DNA of 40,446 nt from an archaeon BMS3Bbin15 (GCA_002897955.1 BDTY01000081.1:1-40446); one strand, 5' to 3'. Shown: positions 1 to 8,324, counted from the first letter of the stretch. Numbers and translations: made by a program. Notes: generated from the letters alone by a model not told the origin.

Positions 1-99
1 CCTAAATTGTTTTCCCAGCTTACCAGAGCTGGAGTCGCTGTAAACCAGCTCTTCCGTCCAGATGACAGGGTTCTCAGTGGTGCTGTGCACTATACTTAA
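1..99 (+). CDS. C-terminal end of an unidentified gene (partial)
   Basis: Frame 1 is open from the window edge to a TAA at 97-99 and gives 32 residues ending in SGAVHYT. The other two forward frames hit stops sooner. The residue mix (NQLFRPDDR) looks protein-like, but I do not recognise the family, and 33 open codons could occur by chance. It may be the 3' end of a gene lying upstream of truD. Confidence 0.3.
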   Translation, partial: PKLFSQLTRAGVAVNQLFRPDDRVLSGAVHYT

Positions 100-119
100 C
101 CTCAGATGGAAAGCTCCTT

Positions 120-247
120 CCTAACGGCAGACTGTGTGAAAACCCTATATTTTGTGAATTTTCTACCCCCTTTTGTGATTTCATGGACATATATTACTTA
201 TTTTTCATGCAAACATGAGTTTTCACACAACCTGACGGTAGTTAGGG
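120..247. repeat. Imperfect inverted repeat flanking a 128-bp segment (possible MITE or IS relic)
   Basis: The left arm (120-144) reads CCTAAC..GGCAG..TGTGTGAAAAC. The right arm (about 219-247), read on the minus strand, gives CCTAAC, a 4-nt insertion, GTCAG, then TGTGTGAAAAC. The arms therefore match over about 22 positions with small gaps. The AT-rich interior has no gene. Terminal inverted repeats of this size are typical of small non-autonomous elements, but no transposase or target duplication was identified. Confidence 0.4.
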
Positions 248-346
248 GGAGTAGTTTACTGAGAGTTTAATTCCTGCAATAATAAATAAAGTTAACTAAT
301 ATTGCAGGTGTTACCTTCGGGTTATGAATTCCTAAGGAGAGGAAAA

Positions 347-1537
347 ATGATAAGTCCTTTTGAACTCGACAGGCTTCTCGGATTGAATTACTTTATCAGT
401 AATACTCCTGGAGTAAAGGGTAAACTCAGGCAAGTTGTAGATGATTTCTCTGTTGATGAAGTATTTGAGGATTCAAGACAGGATGATGAAGGGGAATATC
501 TTCATTTAATCATGGAAAAGAGGAACTGGGACACTATGAGGGCTGTAGGCAATATTTCCAGAGCCCTGCATATATCGAGAAAGCGCTTTGGTTATGCTGG
601 TACAAAGGATAAGAGAGCAGTAACAAAGCAGAGAATGTCTGTCTGGAATATTGAAAAAGAAAATCTCGGAGTTCTGAATTTGAAGGATATTAAACTTTAT
701 AATTTTATTAGAAGTGACGAAAGGGTGAACCTCGGAGACCTTCTGGGAAATAAGTTTAAAATCACCATCAGAAAGACTGAAGGAGATATAAGTCATATTA
801 AAGAGGTTATGCAGGAGACTGTGAGCCAGCTTTCTCTGGGAGGTGTGCCAAACTACTTCGGATATCAGAGGTTTGGTACAGTGAGACCCAACACTCATCT
901 GGTGGGAAAGAAGATTATCCAGGGTGACCTTGATGGTGCTGTGATGCAGTACCTTGCCAGACCCTATCCGGGAGAAAGAGAGGACGCCAGAGATGCCAGA
1001 GAGACGCTCTCTGAAACGGGCGACTTTAAAAAAGCACTTGAGGTATATCCCGGTAGATTGAACTACGAGAGGAATATGCTCGATGCCCTTGTAAAGAATC
1101 CCAGGGATTTTGCAGGTGCCCTGCGAAGGCTACCAAAAAAATTGAGAAAAATGCTTGTACATGCTTGCCAGAGCCATATCTTCAATGAGGTGCTGAGCGG
1201 GGCTATAGCTGAAGGTATAAATATCAGAAACGAAAATATAAAGCTCCTTGGTTATAAAAGCGGTTTTTCTCAGGATGAAATAGGCAGGATCGAAAAAGAA
1301 GTTTTAGAGAGAGAGGGTTTAACTATGGAGCAGTTTAAGATAAACAGTATGCCCGAAGTTTCTGTGACCGGAGAGGACAGAAGGGCAAGTATAAACACTA
1401 AAATTTCTTTTGATGTCGAGGAGGATGAATTAAATCCAAGTTTGATAAAGGTAAGCTTCAGCTTTTTCCTTCCCCCAGGCAGCTATGCAACAACTGTGCT
1501 CAGGGAATTCATGAAAACCGACCCTCTCAACTATTGA
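347..1537 (+). CDS. truD: tRNA pseudouridine synthase TruD
   Basis: This enzyme converts U13 of tRNA to pseudouridine. The protein is 396 aa, usual for archaeal TruD. The family signature GYAGTKDKRA lies at about residues 82-91 and Asp88 is the expected nucleophile. NYFGYQRFG and the substrate-loop region follow, and the N-terminal 'FxVxEx'-like segment (DDFSVDEVFED) is at about 32-42. I chose ATG 347 because AAGGAGAGG ends 4 nt before it; a TTG at 302 is in frame but has no ribosome site. The gene stands alone on this strand and is followed by a convergent small membrane-protein gene. Confidence 0.96.
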   Translation: MISPFELDRLLGLNYFISNTPGVKGKLRQVVDDFSVDEVFEDSRQDDEGEYLHLIMEKRNWDTMRAVGNISRALHISRKRFGYAGTKDKRAVTKQRMSVWNIEKENLGVLNLKDIKLYNFIRSDERVNLGDLLGNKFKITIRKTEGDISHIKEVMQETVSQLSLGGVPNYFGYQRFGTVRPNTHLVGKKIIQGDLDGAVMQYLARPYPGEREDARDARETLSETGDFKKALEVYPGRLNYERNMLDALVKNPRDFAGALRRLPKKLRKMLVHACQSHIFNEVLSGAIAEGINIRNENIKLLGYKSGFSQDEIGRIEKEVLEREGLTMEQFKINSMPEVSVTGEDRRASINTKISFDVEEDELNPSLIKVSFSFFLPPGSYATTVLREFMKTDPLNY

Positions 1538-1545
1538 CTTAATAT

Positions 1546-1743
1546 TCAAATTAGAAATTTCTTCCTGAAACTCATCACAATAAAAATGAGTACAACATAA
1601 AATGCCAAAATTATAAGAGTACTGGCCAGAAGGCTAATTTTCCCCATATATATGAGAAGCGATATTGCAAATATTATCACACCCATTGCAATAATCAGCA
1701 GTATATATTTAACTTCTCCAGTGACTGAAAGCTCTTCGACCAC
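1546..1743 (-). CDS. Small two-helix membrane protein
   Basis: 65 aa with two predicted membrane helices (about residues 12-32 and 38-58) and a basic tail ending RKKFLI. A start at 1743 gives MVEELSVTG. An AT-rich stretch upstream (about 1765-1775 on the minus strand, TTTTTATTATT) could be its TATA box. It converges on truD with 8 nt between the stops. No function can be named. The clean amphipathic architecture argues for a real gene rather than a shadow. Confidence 0.6.
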   Translation of the reverse strand: MVEELSVTGEVKYILLIIAMGVIIFAISLLIYMGKISLLASTLIILAFYVVLIFIVMSFRKKFLI

Positions 1744-2116
1744 ATTGAAATATTAAGTTAAGAATAATAAAAAGGTTTCTGTTTTGGCGTAGCTGGCAAA
1801 GACTGTATCATCAACTGGATTCCAGAAGTATTATTAACAAAAAACATATATGATTCTTTCCATCCTCACTGAAACATTTTAAATCTGATTCAGGTTTCAA
1901 CTTCTCAGGTTCATACATATACAAACAGGATAAATATAAAATGCTTATAACTAAACTTTATACTTTTACACTCACAATTTCTTTACATAAAATAGTGTTT
2001 AGCCAAAATTTTCTTTAACAAAAAAACTTTTTTTAAACACGATATGTCATACAAAATGTTTTTAAGCTGCCTTATAAAGAAACTTTTTTATATCTGTTGT
2101 TAATTATGTAATAATC
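1744..2116. other. 373-bp AT-rich intergenic region
   Basis: No coding frame of note in either direction. It holds the divergent promoters of the small membrane protein and the Cys-rich protein. The rest is low-complexity A/T runs, and I see no clear inverted repeats or RNA fold. Confidence 0.6.
2085..2093 (+). promoter_or_regulatory. TATA box of the Cys-rich exported protein gene
   Basis: TTTTTATAT is centred about 27 nt before the ATG at 2117, the usual distance from an archaeal TATA box to the transcription start. This suggests a leaderless or near-leaderless mRNA. A second TATA-like match (CTTATAAAG) lies at about 2071-2079. Confidence 0.5.
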
Positions 2117-2701
2117 ATGAAAATCAAGAATATAAATTATTATTTTATAATAGGAATCTTTATTGTTGTCTTTGCAGGAATCATATTCTCTTATTCCAAT
2201 TTTAAAAACACAAATCCAACTTCCATAAGCATGTCTACGCAAAATTTAGAAGCCAGATTTATATCCCTAAATGAATCACCAGTAACAGGTAGTTGTGGAG
2301 GTCTAAGTCAGTTATCCGACGGGCAATTTCTTCAGGGTGCTTGCTGTGGCAAAATGGAACTTTCAAGATATAAGAAGCAGGTGATTTATCTGGAAAGATA
2401 CAAAGATATTAAAGAGATACCCAAGGACCCCTGGAATGTATCTGTTTCACGGGCAAATAAACTGATAGAGTATGATAATACAATCAAACTTACAGCTGAC
2501 CAACAGATAACTTTTAATAAAGCACTGACTATTTTTGACGAAGGTCCCTGCTGCTGCAAATGCTGGAGATGGTATACCTTTGAAGGATTGGCAAAATATC
2601 TTATTCAAGAACATAAATTCAATTCTCAACAAATAGCAGAGCTATGGGCCGCTGAAGATGTTTGTGGAGATAAGAATCCATTCGAAGAAATAAAAGTATA
2701 A
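2117..2701 (+). CDS. Cys-rich membrane-anchored or exported protein, unknown function
   Basis: 194 aa. One hydrophobic helix at residues about 9-26 acts as a signal anchor or signal peptide with no lipobox. The outer part has eight cysteines: GSCGG, QGACCGKM, PCCCKCWRW and the last in DVCGD. The CCCKCWRWY..EGLAKYLI block resembles what I recall of a conserved uncharacterised protein family found in archaea and bacteria, but I cannot give it a name. The clustered cysteines suggest metal binding or disulfides outside the membrane; this is inference. It is a single-gene unit with its own promoter. Confidence 0.75.
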   Translation: MKIKNINYYFIIGIFIVVFAGIIFSYSNFKNTNPTSISMSTQNLEARFISLNESPVTGSCGGLSQLSDGQFLQGACCGKMELSRYKKQVIYLERYKDIKEIPKDPWNVSVSRANKLIEYDNTIKLTADQQITFNKALTIFDEGPCCCKCWRWYTFEGLAKYLIQEHKFNSQQIAELWAAEDVCGDKNPFEEIKV

Positions 2702-2951
2702 TGATGGGCAGATTGCTCACACTGAAAATTTCTTTAGTTTGAACTTCATATAGTCCATGCGTTTATGAGGTTTCGGCTAACGCCTCCACCCAAATTGAAA
2801 TTGAATATTTCAACTTTTGAATTACTTAATTGAAAAAAGGAGGGTTTCTAAGTAGTTTAGCCCAATTCATGCATCCTTTCAAGATTAAATCCAGAGATGA
2901 ATCTTTTTTATCTTCTGTTTTTGTCTCATTTGAAGAAGCATGATATGAAGT

Positions 2952-3215
2952 TCACTCAGCAGGTCTTGCATTATATATAGTGTTTTTGAGTATAACCACA
3001 TCGCTAATTGCCCGTACACCCTTGAAAGGTATGCTCAGTCCTCTCACATCTTCAAGAGATAGCTTCTTGAAAAACTCCTTACCCACATCTTTTATCAGAA
3101 TTGCCAGTACCTTCCCCGTCAGAGGGTCAATGGTTATATCCTTAAGAGCACCGACATGCTCACCCTCCTCTGTGAAAACATCCTTTCCTGCCAGTTCAGT
3201 TAATTTCGAGACCAT
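2952..3215 (-). CDS. PRC-barrel domain protein
   Basis: 87 aa that are almost entirely one PRC-barrel: the start LAGKDVFTEEGEHVG, then DITIDPLTGKVLAILIKD, then a strand ending DVVIL. Stand-alone PRC-barrels of about 80 aa are common in euryarchaea. The fold is known from photosynthetic reaction centre H subunits and RimM, and serves protein or RNA contacts; the role of the archaeal single-domain forms is not established. It has no operon partner, with more than 100 bp empty on each side. Confidence 0.85.
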   Translation of the reverse strand: MVSKLTELAGKDVFTEEGEHVGALKDITIDPLTGKVLAILIKDVGKEFFKKLSLEDVRGLSIPFKGVRAISDVVILKNTIYNARPAE

Positions 3216-3360
3216 AAGACCACCTGATATTAAGGTGTTAATGCTGATATATAAAATTATCTAGACATTTCTGATTTTTCTTATCAGAAATATATATGAT
3301 TATCGTCTTCCCTGAAAGATGCTGGATTTCATGCTAAGATTTGTTAGATACTCCTTTAAA

Positions 3361-4158
3361 TTATCCCAAAAGCATTATTGTTAAGGCATCCCTCAGACCA
3401 GGTGCAAAACCAAGAATAAAGAAGGCAAGATACCAGTAGTTCCTCTGTTCCTTTTCAACCATAGAATCGATTATATAAATTATTATTACAAGCACAACAA
3501 GCTTCAGAGGATATATGATATAGGCAGTATGTGTAAGATTTATAAGCCAATTTCCAAAAACATGCTCCTCAAAGAAGCTATAGTATGTTACACCAACAAT
3601 AGTGGCAGTGGCATCAAGAAGATGCCCTCCAAAAACAGCCTTCACCCACGGGTTTTTCAGCCGGGAGTAACCCAGTCTTTCAAAACCATACATAAAGATT
3701 AAAATTGAAAATAAAAGAAGAAAAGAAATCTGTATAAAGGGTTTCCAGTAAGATATGGATGTAAAAACTTTGTAGATAGGATATATGGTAAAAATAGAAC
3801 CAAGAGCAAACATGGTTTTATGATACTCTATCCCCCGCTTCTGAAGCCCCAGAGACACAATAAGAGAGAAGAATGCCAGAAAAGCCGTGGTTATGAATAT
3901 CCCGGGTGTTATTAAAAGTGCTGTTCTGGGAAATATTGAGGCATCTACAAGACTTCTCGATGTGGAAGCAAAGACAAGAAAAGGTAAAAGAGCTATAAAA
4001 AATCTGTAGTCAACCTTTATTCTGAGTTTTATCAGAAGTTTTTCCACTAAAATTATTCCTACACCAAGAACAAGACCGTAGACAACAGTATTATAAATAT
4101 TGTAACCTTCACCATTATATATCGGCTGGATAAAGTATCTGCTGATAAAATCAAGAAT
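3361..4158 (-). CDS. DUF63 family membrane protein, apparent ATT start
   Basis: The reading frame encodes a polytopic membrane protein of about 265 aa with the DUF63 hallmarks: near the N terminus YFIQPIYNGEGYNIYNT, and later GHLLDATAT. The first in-frame ATG/GTG (GTG at 4047) would cut off this conserved N terminus. The frame is open back through the stop of the preceding flavoredoxin-like gene, and the only plausible starts are CTG (4164, overlapping that TGA) or ATT (4158). ATT sits 7-8 nt after AGGAGGG, so I prefer it. The two genes are probably co-translated. The function of DUF63 is unknown. Confidence 0.8.
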   Translation of the reverse strand: MLDFISRYFIQPIYNGEGYNIYNTVVYGLVLGVGIILVEKLLIKLRIKVDYRFFIALLPFLVFASTSRSLVDASIFPRTALLITPGIFITTAFLAFFSLIVSLGLQKRGIEYHKTMFALGSIFTIYPIYKVFTSISYWKPFIQISFLLLFSILIFMYGFERLGYSRLKNPWVKAVFGGHLLDATATIVGVTYYSFFEEHVFGNWLINLTHTAYIIYPLKLVVLVIIIYIIDSMVEKEQRNYWYLAFFILGFAPGLRDALTIMLLG

Positions 4159-4160
4159 AC

Positions 4161-4700
4161 TCAGGCCCTCCTGAATTCTTCCAGTTTGGGCACTGCAAAA
4201 TATTTACCTGAAATATGGAGTAAAGTCCTGCATTTTTCTGGATTGAGAGCTTTATCGAAGCATTTATCCTTCACATCAACCTTAACCACCTCGCCTGTAA
4301 TCCAGACGTGGTCCCCCAGCTCCCTGGCATCATACAGCCTGCATTCAAGCCAGGCATAAGCTTCCTTTATTCTCGGAGGTGATACCTCTGTTGAAGACAC
4401 TTCAGTTAAGCCAGCCTCTTTAATTTCACTTACCTCATAGGGAAAGTCCTTTTCTAGTATATGCATCAGATTACCAAAGCTTTCGTCAACAAAATTCACA
4501 ACGAATTCTTTATTTTCATTAATATTCCTCCAAGTATCGTGTCCTGGCTGAGAGGATATGCCAAATAGTGGGGGTGAAAAGCTTATAGGCGAGTTAAAAC
4601 TGAAAGGGGCAGCATTACTTATGCCTCTTTCTGATACAGTTGTAATAACAACACAGCTTCTGACATTCAATTTATAGAAATTTACCTGGTCCAGCTCCAT
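4161..4700 (-). CDS. Flavoredoxin-like FMN-binding split-barrel protein
   Basis: 179 aa of the flavin-reductase-like family (flavoredoxin type). It has the N-terminal VNFYKLNVR, then NAAPFSFNSPISFSPPLFGIS and DTWRNINENKEFVVNFV, which form the FMN site in relatives. Such proteins bind FMN and pass electrons in anaerobes; the partner is unknown. The frame extends 68 codons upstream, but ATG 4700 with AGGTG upstream fits the family start. Its stop overlaps the start region of the DUF63 gene, so the two likely form a transcript. Confidence 0.88.
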   Translation of the reverse strand: MELDQVNFYKLNVRSCVVITTVSERGISNAAPFSFNSPISFSPPLFGISSQPGHDTWRNINENKEFVVNFVDESFGNLMHILEKDFPYEVSEIKEAGLTEVSSTEVSPPRIKEAYAWLECRLYDARELGDHVWITGEVVKVDVKDKCFDKALNPEKCRTLLHISGKYFAVPKLEEFRRA

Positions 4701-4763
4701 AAAAACACCTCTGTTATAATTACACTTTAAGCTTATAAAATTAGCTATATATGGTTTTATGAA

Positions 4764-5254
4764 TTGAAGGAAGAGCTGACAGCAAGAAAGTACAGCAGGA
4801 AAACAATAAAGCTTTACCTGCATTACAATGAAGATTTTTTGAAATTTGCTAAGAAAACCCCTTACACGATTTCCAATAGCGACGTGAGGGATTATCTGTA
4901 TCACTTGGCAGAAAAGAAGAATTGTTCGGCATCCACGTTAAACACAAAGTAATATTGATGCTTATATATTCCGCTGGATTGATGTGAGTGAGGTAGTGAA
5001 GTTAAAGCCAGAAGGATATTGATGCTGAGAGGGGACTGATTCACATAAAAGGAGCAAAAGGTAAGAAGGGAAGGCATACGATGCTTTCTGATGTAGCGTT
5101 GGAGATATTGAGAGAATACCAGAGGGGATATAAACCCCAAACATGGCTATTTCCAGGAGCAAATCAAGGACAGTACATAACTACGAGAACAGTTCAGGCA
5201 GTTTTTGAGCAGGCCCGTAAAAAAGCAAAGATTGGAGGGTCGTATTTTGGATAA
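4764..5254 (+). pseudogene. Decayed tyrosine recombinase (phage-integrase/XerC-D type)
   Basis: The first piece (4764-4952) is the SAM-like N-terminal domain (YSRKTIKLYLHYNEDFLKF, then DVRDYLYHLAE). After TAA at 4950 the homology continues in broken frames: VILMLIYSAGLM at about 4950-4985, then SEVVKLKPE after a one-base shift, then from about 5010 DIDAERGLIHIKGAKGKKGR and LFPGANQGQ through to TAA 5252-5254. At least two frameshifts and one stop are needed, part of the middle is missing, and the C-terminal catalytic His-x-x-Arg and Tyr box is absent. It is dead, and marks past integration next to the DUF1611/racemase pair. Confidence 0.85.
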
Positions 5255-5278
5255 CTCAACGGAGAACATCCAATTCTT

Positions 5279-5494
5279 TTGATTTCAGAAAAACCTTTAA
5301 CAGGAATACAAGAAGATGAGATTTTCGCTAGAGTATATATTCATGATGCAAAAGATGTCTCTTTTGAATTTTCTAATGATAAGTTCTATTTTGAGCTTCT
5401 AGAAGCTATTGTGGAACTATTTTCGCAGATTTTAAGCGATAAAATAAAAATTGAGGAAACAATACATGAAAGCAAAGGCAATAGTATATTGTGA
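5279..5494 (+). CDS. Small acidic protein or C-terminal gene fragment
   Basis: 71 aa from a TTG, acidic, with an aromatic central part (VSFEFSNDKFYFELLEAIVELF). The frame is the same as the last recombinase fragment, separated from it by the TAA at 5252, and is open from 5255. It overlaps the next gene by 29 nt and has no convincing ribosome site. I read it as the tail of a gene truncated by the rearrangement that left the recombinase remnant; a short real gene is possible. No family recognised. Confidence 0.35.
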   Translation: MISEKPLTGIQEDEIFARVYIHDAKDVSFEFSNDKFYFELLEAIVELFSQILSDKIKIEETIHESKGNSIL

Positions 5495-6539
5495 AAAAGA
5501 ATTTGGGAAGATGGATGGGAAGACTGCAAATGGACTTGTCAGGCACTCTGAAAAGTACGAGATCGCCTGTGTTATCGACAGTACAAAGGCTGGTATGGAT
5601 GCTGGAGAATATCTCGATGGAGTAAAAAATGGGATACCTATATTCCATGATTTCGATGATGCCGTTGAGAGACTAAAAGAGATTCCAAACTATTTCATAT
5701 ACGGTGTTGCACCTCTTGATGCATTTCTTAAGGAGGAGCAGAGGAAGATATTACTTGAGGCGATGGAAAAGGGGATGAACATAGTAAACGGCCTTCATGA
5801 GTTCTTTACCGATGACGAAGAGTTTACACAGAAGGCAGAGGAGTGTGGGGTCAAGATATACGATGTCAGAAAACCTCTCGCAAAAAAGGAGTTGCATATT
5901 TTCTCTGGGCGCATTCTGAAGGTCAACATACCAATAGTGGCCGTACTTGGCACAGACAGCGCAGTTGGCAAGAGAACCACATCGATTATCCTTGTGGAAG
6001 CATTGAGGAAAGTGGGGTTGAACGTTGCGTTCGTGGCAACTGGACAGACAGGATTAATTCAAGGCGCAAAGTATGGCGTTGCAGTGGATGCCATTGTTGA
6101 AGAGTTTATGACAGGGGAAATTGAAAATGCAGTTATGAAAGCATATGACACGGAGCATCCCGACATAATTATAGTTGAAGGCCAGGGCGCCATTAGCCAT
6201 CCTGCATACCTTAGCCCATGTGCTATTGTACGGGGTGCAAAGCCGAAGGCTATTATAGTTCAGCACTCTCCGAAAAGAAAGAACCTTGGAGATTTCCCAT
6301 ATATACCAATGCCAACCCTGAAAAGTGAGATAGAGATGATAGAAATCTTTTCGAGATCGGAGGTAATCGCCATCACAATCAACCACGAAGATATGACCGA
6401 CGAGGAAATCAAAGAGGTTATAACAGAGTATGAAAAGATGTTTCAATTACTGACGACGGATGTTCTAAAGTATGGATGCGAAAAACTTGTCAAAGGTATA
6501 TTCAAAGCGTTTCCAGAACTACCAAAAAATAGTGATTGA
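5466..6539 (+). CDS. DUF1611 family P-loop protein (DgcN-like)
   Basis: 357 aa. An N-terminal Rossmann-like half (about 1-150) is followed by a P-loop half with GTDSAVGKRTT at 162-172, then IIIVEGQGAISHPAY and QHSPKRKNLGD, all typical of DUF1611. Bacterial members named DgcN act with the epimerase DgcA in D-glutamate breakdown, so D-amino-acid or N-acyl-amino-acid metabolism is the best guess. ATG 5466 is preferred over TTG 5451. The stop is one base before the ATG of the racemase-like gene, so the two are an operon. Confidence 0.85.
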   Translation: MKAKAIVYCEKEFGKMDGKTANGLVRHSEKYEIACVIDSTKAGMDAGEYLDGVKNGIPIFHDFDDAVERLKEIPNYFIYGVAPLDAFLKEEQRKILLEAMEKGMNIVNGLHEFFTDDEEFTQKAEECGVKIYDVRKPLAKKELHIFSGRILKVNIPIVAVLGTDSAVGKRTTSIILVEALRKVGLNVAFVATGQTGLIQGAKYGVAVDAIVEEFMTGEIENAVMKAYDTEHPDIIIVEGQGAISHPAYLSPCAIVRGAKPKAIIVQHSPKRKNLGDFPYIPMPTLKSEIEMIEIFSRSEVIAITINHEDMTDEEIKEVITEYEKMFQLLTTDVLKYGCEKLVKGIFKAFPELPKNSD

Positions 6540-6540
6540 T

Positions 6541-7608
6541 ATGACAACACCCAGAATAGAGATAAACCTTGCAAAAATCGCACATAATGCTAAAAATTTG
6601 AAGGGACTATATGGTTCAAAAGGCATCGGCGTAATTGGCGTCACAAAAGTGGTTTGCGGAGACCCCAGTATTGCTGATGCCCTGGTAAAAAGCGGAATAA
6701 ATACACTTGCCGATTCAAGGATAACCAACATCAAGAGGATGCGTGAGGCAGGCATACAGGCACAGTTTGTCCTATTGAGAACACCCATCCCTAGCCAGGC
6801 TGAATCAGTAGTAAAGTATGCCGACATTAGTCTTAATTCGGAGCTATCAGTAGTCAAAAGACTCTCAAAGTTTGCCGTGAACAGTAATACCACACATAAA
6901 ATAATTTTAATGGTGGAGCTGGGTGATTTAAGGGAGGGATTGATGCCTTCGGATTTAGAGGACACAGTTAAAGAGGTAATGTCGCTGGAAGGAATCGAGC
7001 TTGCAGGTATAGGAACAAATCTGGCCTGTTTCGGGGGAATCAAACCGGACGAGGAGAAAATGGGGTACCTGTCCTCACTTGCTGGAGACATTGAAGAGAG
7101 GTTCGGACTGACATTGGAGTTTGTTTCTGGTGGGAATTCAGCCAATTATACCTGGTTCGTGTCCACAGAGGATGTTGGAAGGGTCAATAACTTAAGATTG
7201 GGTGAATCTATCTATTTAGGGTGTGAAACCCTCTATAGAACGCCTATCCCCGGGTTATACACAGATGCATTCACACTGATTGCAGAGGTAATTGAATCGA
7301 AGATAAAACCATCTATACCTTATGGAAAGGTTTGTCAAGACGCATTTGGAAATATTCCCGAGTTTCAAGATTGTGGCCAGATGAGAAGAGTGATGCTTGG
7401 AGTTGGATTACAGGATGTTCTGGTTTCTGGACTAACCCCCAGATTGGATATCGATATCCTGGGGGCGAGTAGTGACCATATCATAGTATCTGCAAAACAG
7501 GTAGACTTAAAAGTAGGAGATGAAGTGGTTTTCAATCTCAATTATGGGGCTTTACTTTCAGTTATGACTTCTCCTTATGTAATGAAAAGATATGTGAATG
7601 GTCTATAG
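6541..7608 (+). CDS. PLP-dependent amino-acid racemase, ornithine/alanine racemase family
   Basis: 355 aa of the alanine racemase N-terminal TIM-barrel type. The start PRIEINLAKIAHNAKNL leads into GVTKVVCGD, whose Lys is the expected PLP lysine, then LADSRITNIKRM, DISLNSELSVVK and GGNSANYTWF. These match the ornithine-racemase branch rather than cell-wall alanine racemase. ATG 6541 follows the DUF1611 stop by one base. Pairing with a DgcN-like protein suggests a pathway that makes or consumes a D-amino acid. Substrate unknown; ornithine is only the closest named relative. Confidence 0.85.
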   Translation: MTTPRIEINLAKIAHNAKNLKGLYGSKGIGVIGVTKVVCGDPSIADALVKSGINTLADSRITNIKRMREAGIQAQFVLLRTPIPSQAESVVKYADISLNSELSVVKRLSKFAVNSNTTHKIILMVELGDLREGLMPSDLEDTVKEVMSLEGIELAGIGTNLACFGGIKPDEEKMGYLSSLAGDIEERFGLTLEFVSGGNSANYTWFVSTEDVGRVNNLRLGESIYLGCETLYRTPIPGLYTDAFTLIAEVIESKIKPSIPYGKVCQDAFGNIPEFQDCGQMRRVMLGVGLQDVLVSGLTPRLDIDILGASSDHIIVSAKQVDLKVGDEVVFNLNYGALLSVMTSPYVMKRYVNGL

Positions 7609-7776
7609 ACTCATTCCTTCAAACATCGTTTCGAGGCTTTTATTATCCATTGCTCTTTTCACGGATGCCTTGAATATTTCGAAAGGAAGCCAACCAGATT
7701 CTGGGTAGAAAACTAAAGCAAAATTAATTGATATGTGTGGATTTATGGATAGACAGTAACGGGGCTCTGAATTTAC
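7603..7776 (-). pseudogene. Possible remnant of a gene C terminus
   Basis: The minus strand is open for 57 codons ending at a stop in 7603-7605. It reads as a sensible protein piece (INPHISINFALVFYPESG, then FEIFKASVKRAMDN) but has no ATG, GTG or TTG that would give a full start. It overlaps the racemase stop. Family not recognised; it could be a chance frame. Confidence 0.3.
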
Positions 7777-7967
7777 TCAAGCCACGGCGAGCTCTCACTC
7801 CACTTCGTTTCGCGTAAACGTCATATATCCCTAACGTTAAGTGGAACCCATTTTTATCTCATCTCAAGATTTAAAGGTTAAAATTTAAAGAATTACCAAC
7901 TATTCTGCAACACCTTTAAATACAACAGAATCCAACATATAAAATTTTAAAAACAGAAAATGGGTTT
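7609..7967. other. 359-bp intergenic region beside the island
   Basis: It contains the possible gene remnant on the minus strand (7603-7776). The stretch around 7771-7820 is more GC-rich than the rest (CAAGCCACGGCGAGC, then TTTCGCGTAAACG) and looks like debris of a mobile or rearranged segment. No tRNA fold was found there. The last 100 bases are AT-rich and lie downstream of the convergent GYD gene. Confidence 0.5.
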
Positions 7968-8252
7968 CTACTTAAGTTTCTCCAGCATTTCATCCACAGG
8001 CATGGCAGGGAGTGTCATTGTCCTCACTGTCCCTCTGGATGCGAGTTCAATCATAGCCCTTGCTATGACTGTATTATCCTCTGCCTCAACAATATTTACA
8101 AAGTCGAATTTTCCGAGAGTAAGATACTGACTCAAAACCTTTACTCCCATTTTCTCAAGCTCATGATTAACTTCTTTCACTCTCTCAGGCTTTAACTTAA
8201 GAGTTTTTGCTCCCTCATCTGTCAATTTGGATAGAACAACATATAAACCCAT
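7968..8252 (-). CDS. GYD domain protein
   Basis: 94 aa that fit the small GYD family: MGLYVVLSKLTDEGAKTLK at the start, the central TLGKFDFVNIVEAED in place of the G-Y-D motif, and RGTVRTMTLPAM near the end. These alpha/beta single-domain proteins resemble dimeric ferredoxin-like folds; their function is unknown. The start is well placed 72 nt from the divergent neighbour, so the two genes share a promoter region. Confidence 0.85.
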   Translation of the reverse strand: MGLYVVLSKLTDEGAKTLKLKPERVKEVNHELEKMGVKVLSQYLTLGKFDFVNIVEAEDNTVIARAMIELASRGTVRTMTLPAMPVDEMLEKLK

Positions 8253-8324
8253 ACTTCCACCTCAATAGTTATATTGAACTTCCTGATATAAAAAATTAGA
8301 GGTGTTACTTTTCACACATAGCCC

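Noticed and set aside
1-99. Peptidyl-tRNA hydrolase (pth2) end, often near truD
   Set aside because: The C-terminal motif of Pth2 is not present; left as unknown.
5279-5494. A toxin or antitoxin gene beside the recombinase remnant
   Set aside because: No family motif, weak TTG start, and it overlaps the next gene; more likely a truncated tail.
7770-7830. tRNA or other structured RNA in the GC-rich patch
   Set aside because: No acceptor-stem pairing or T-loop could be built; treated as debris.
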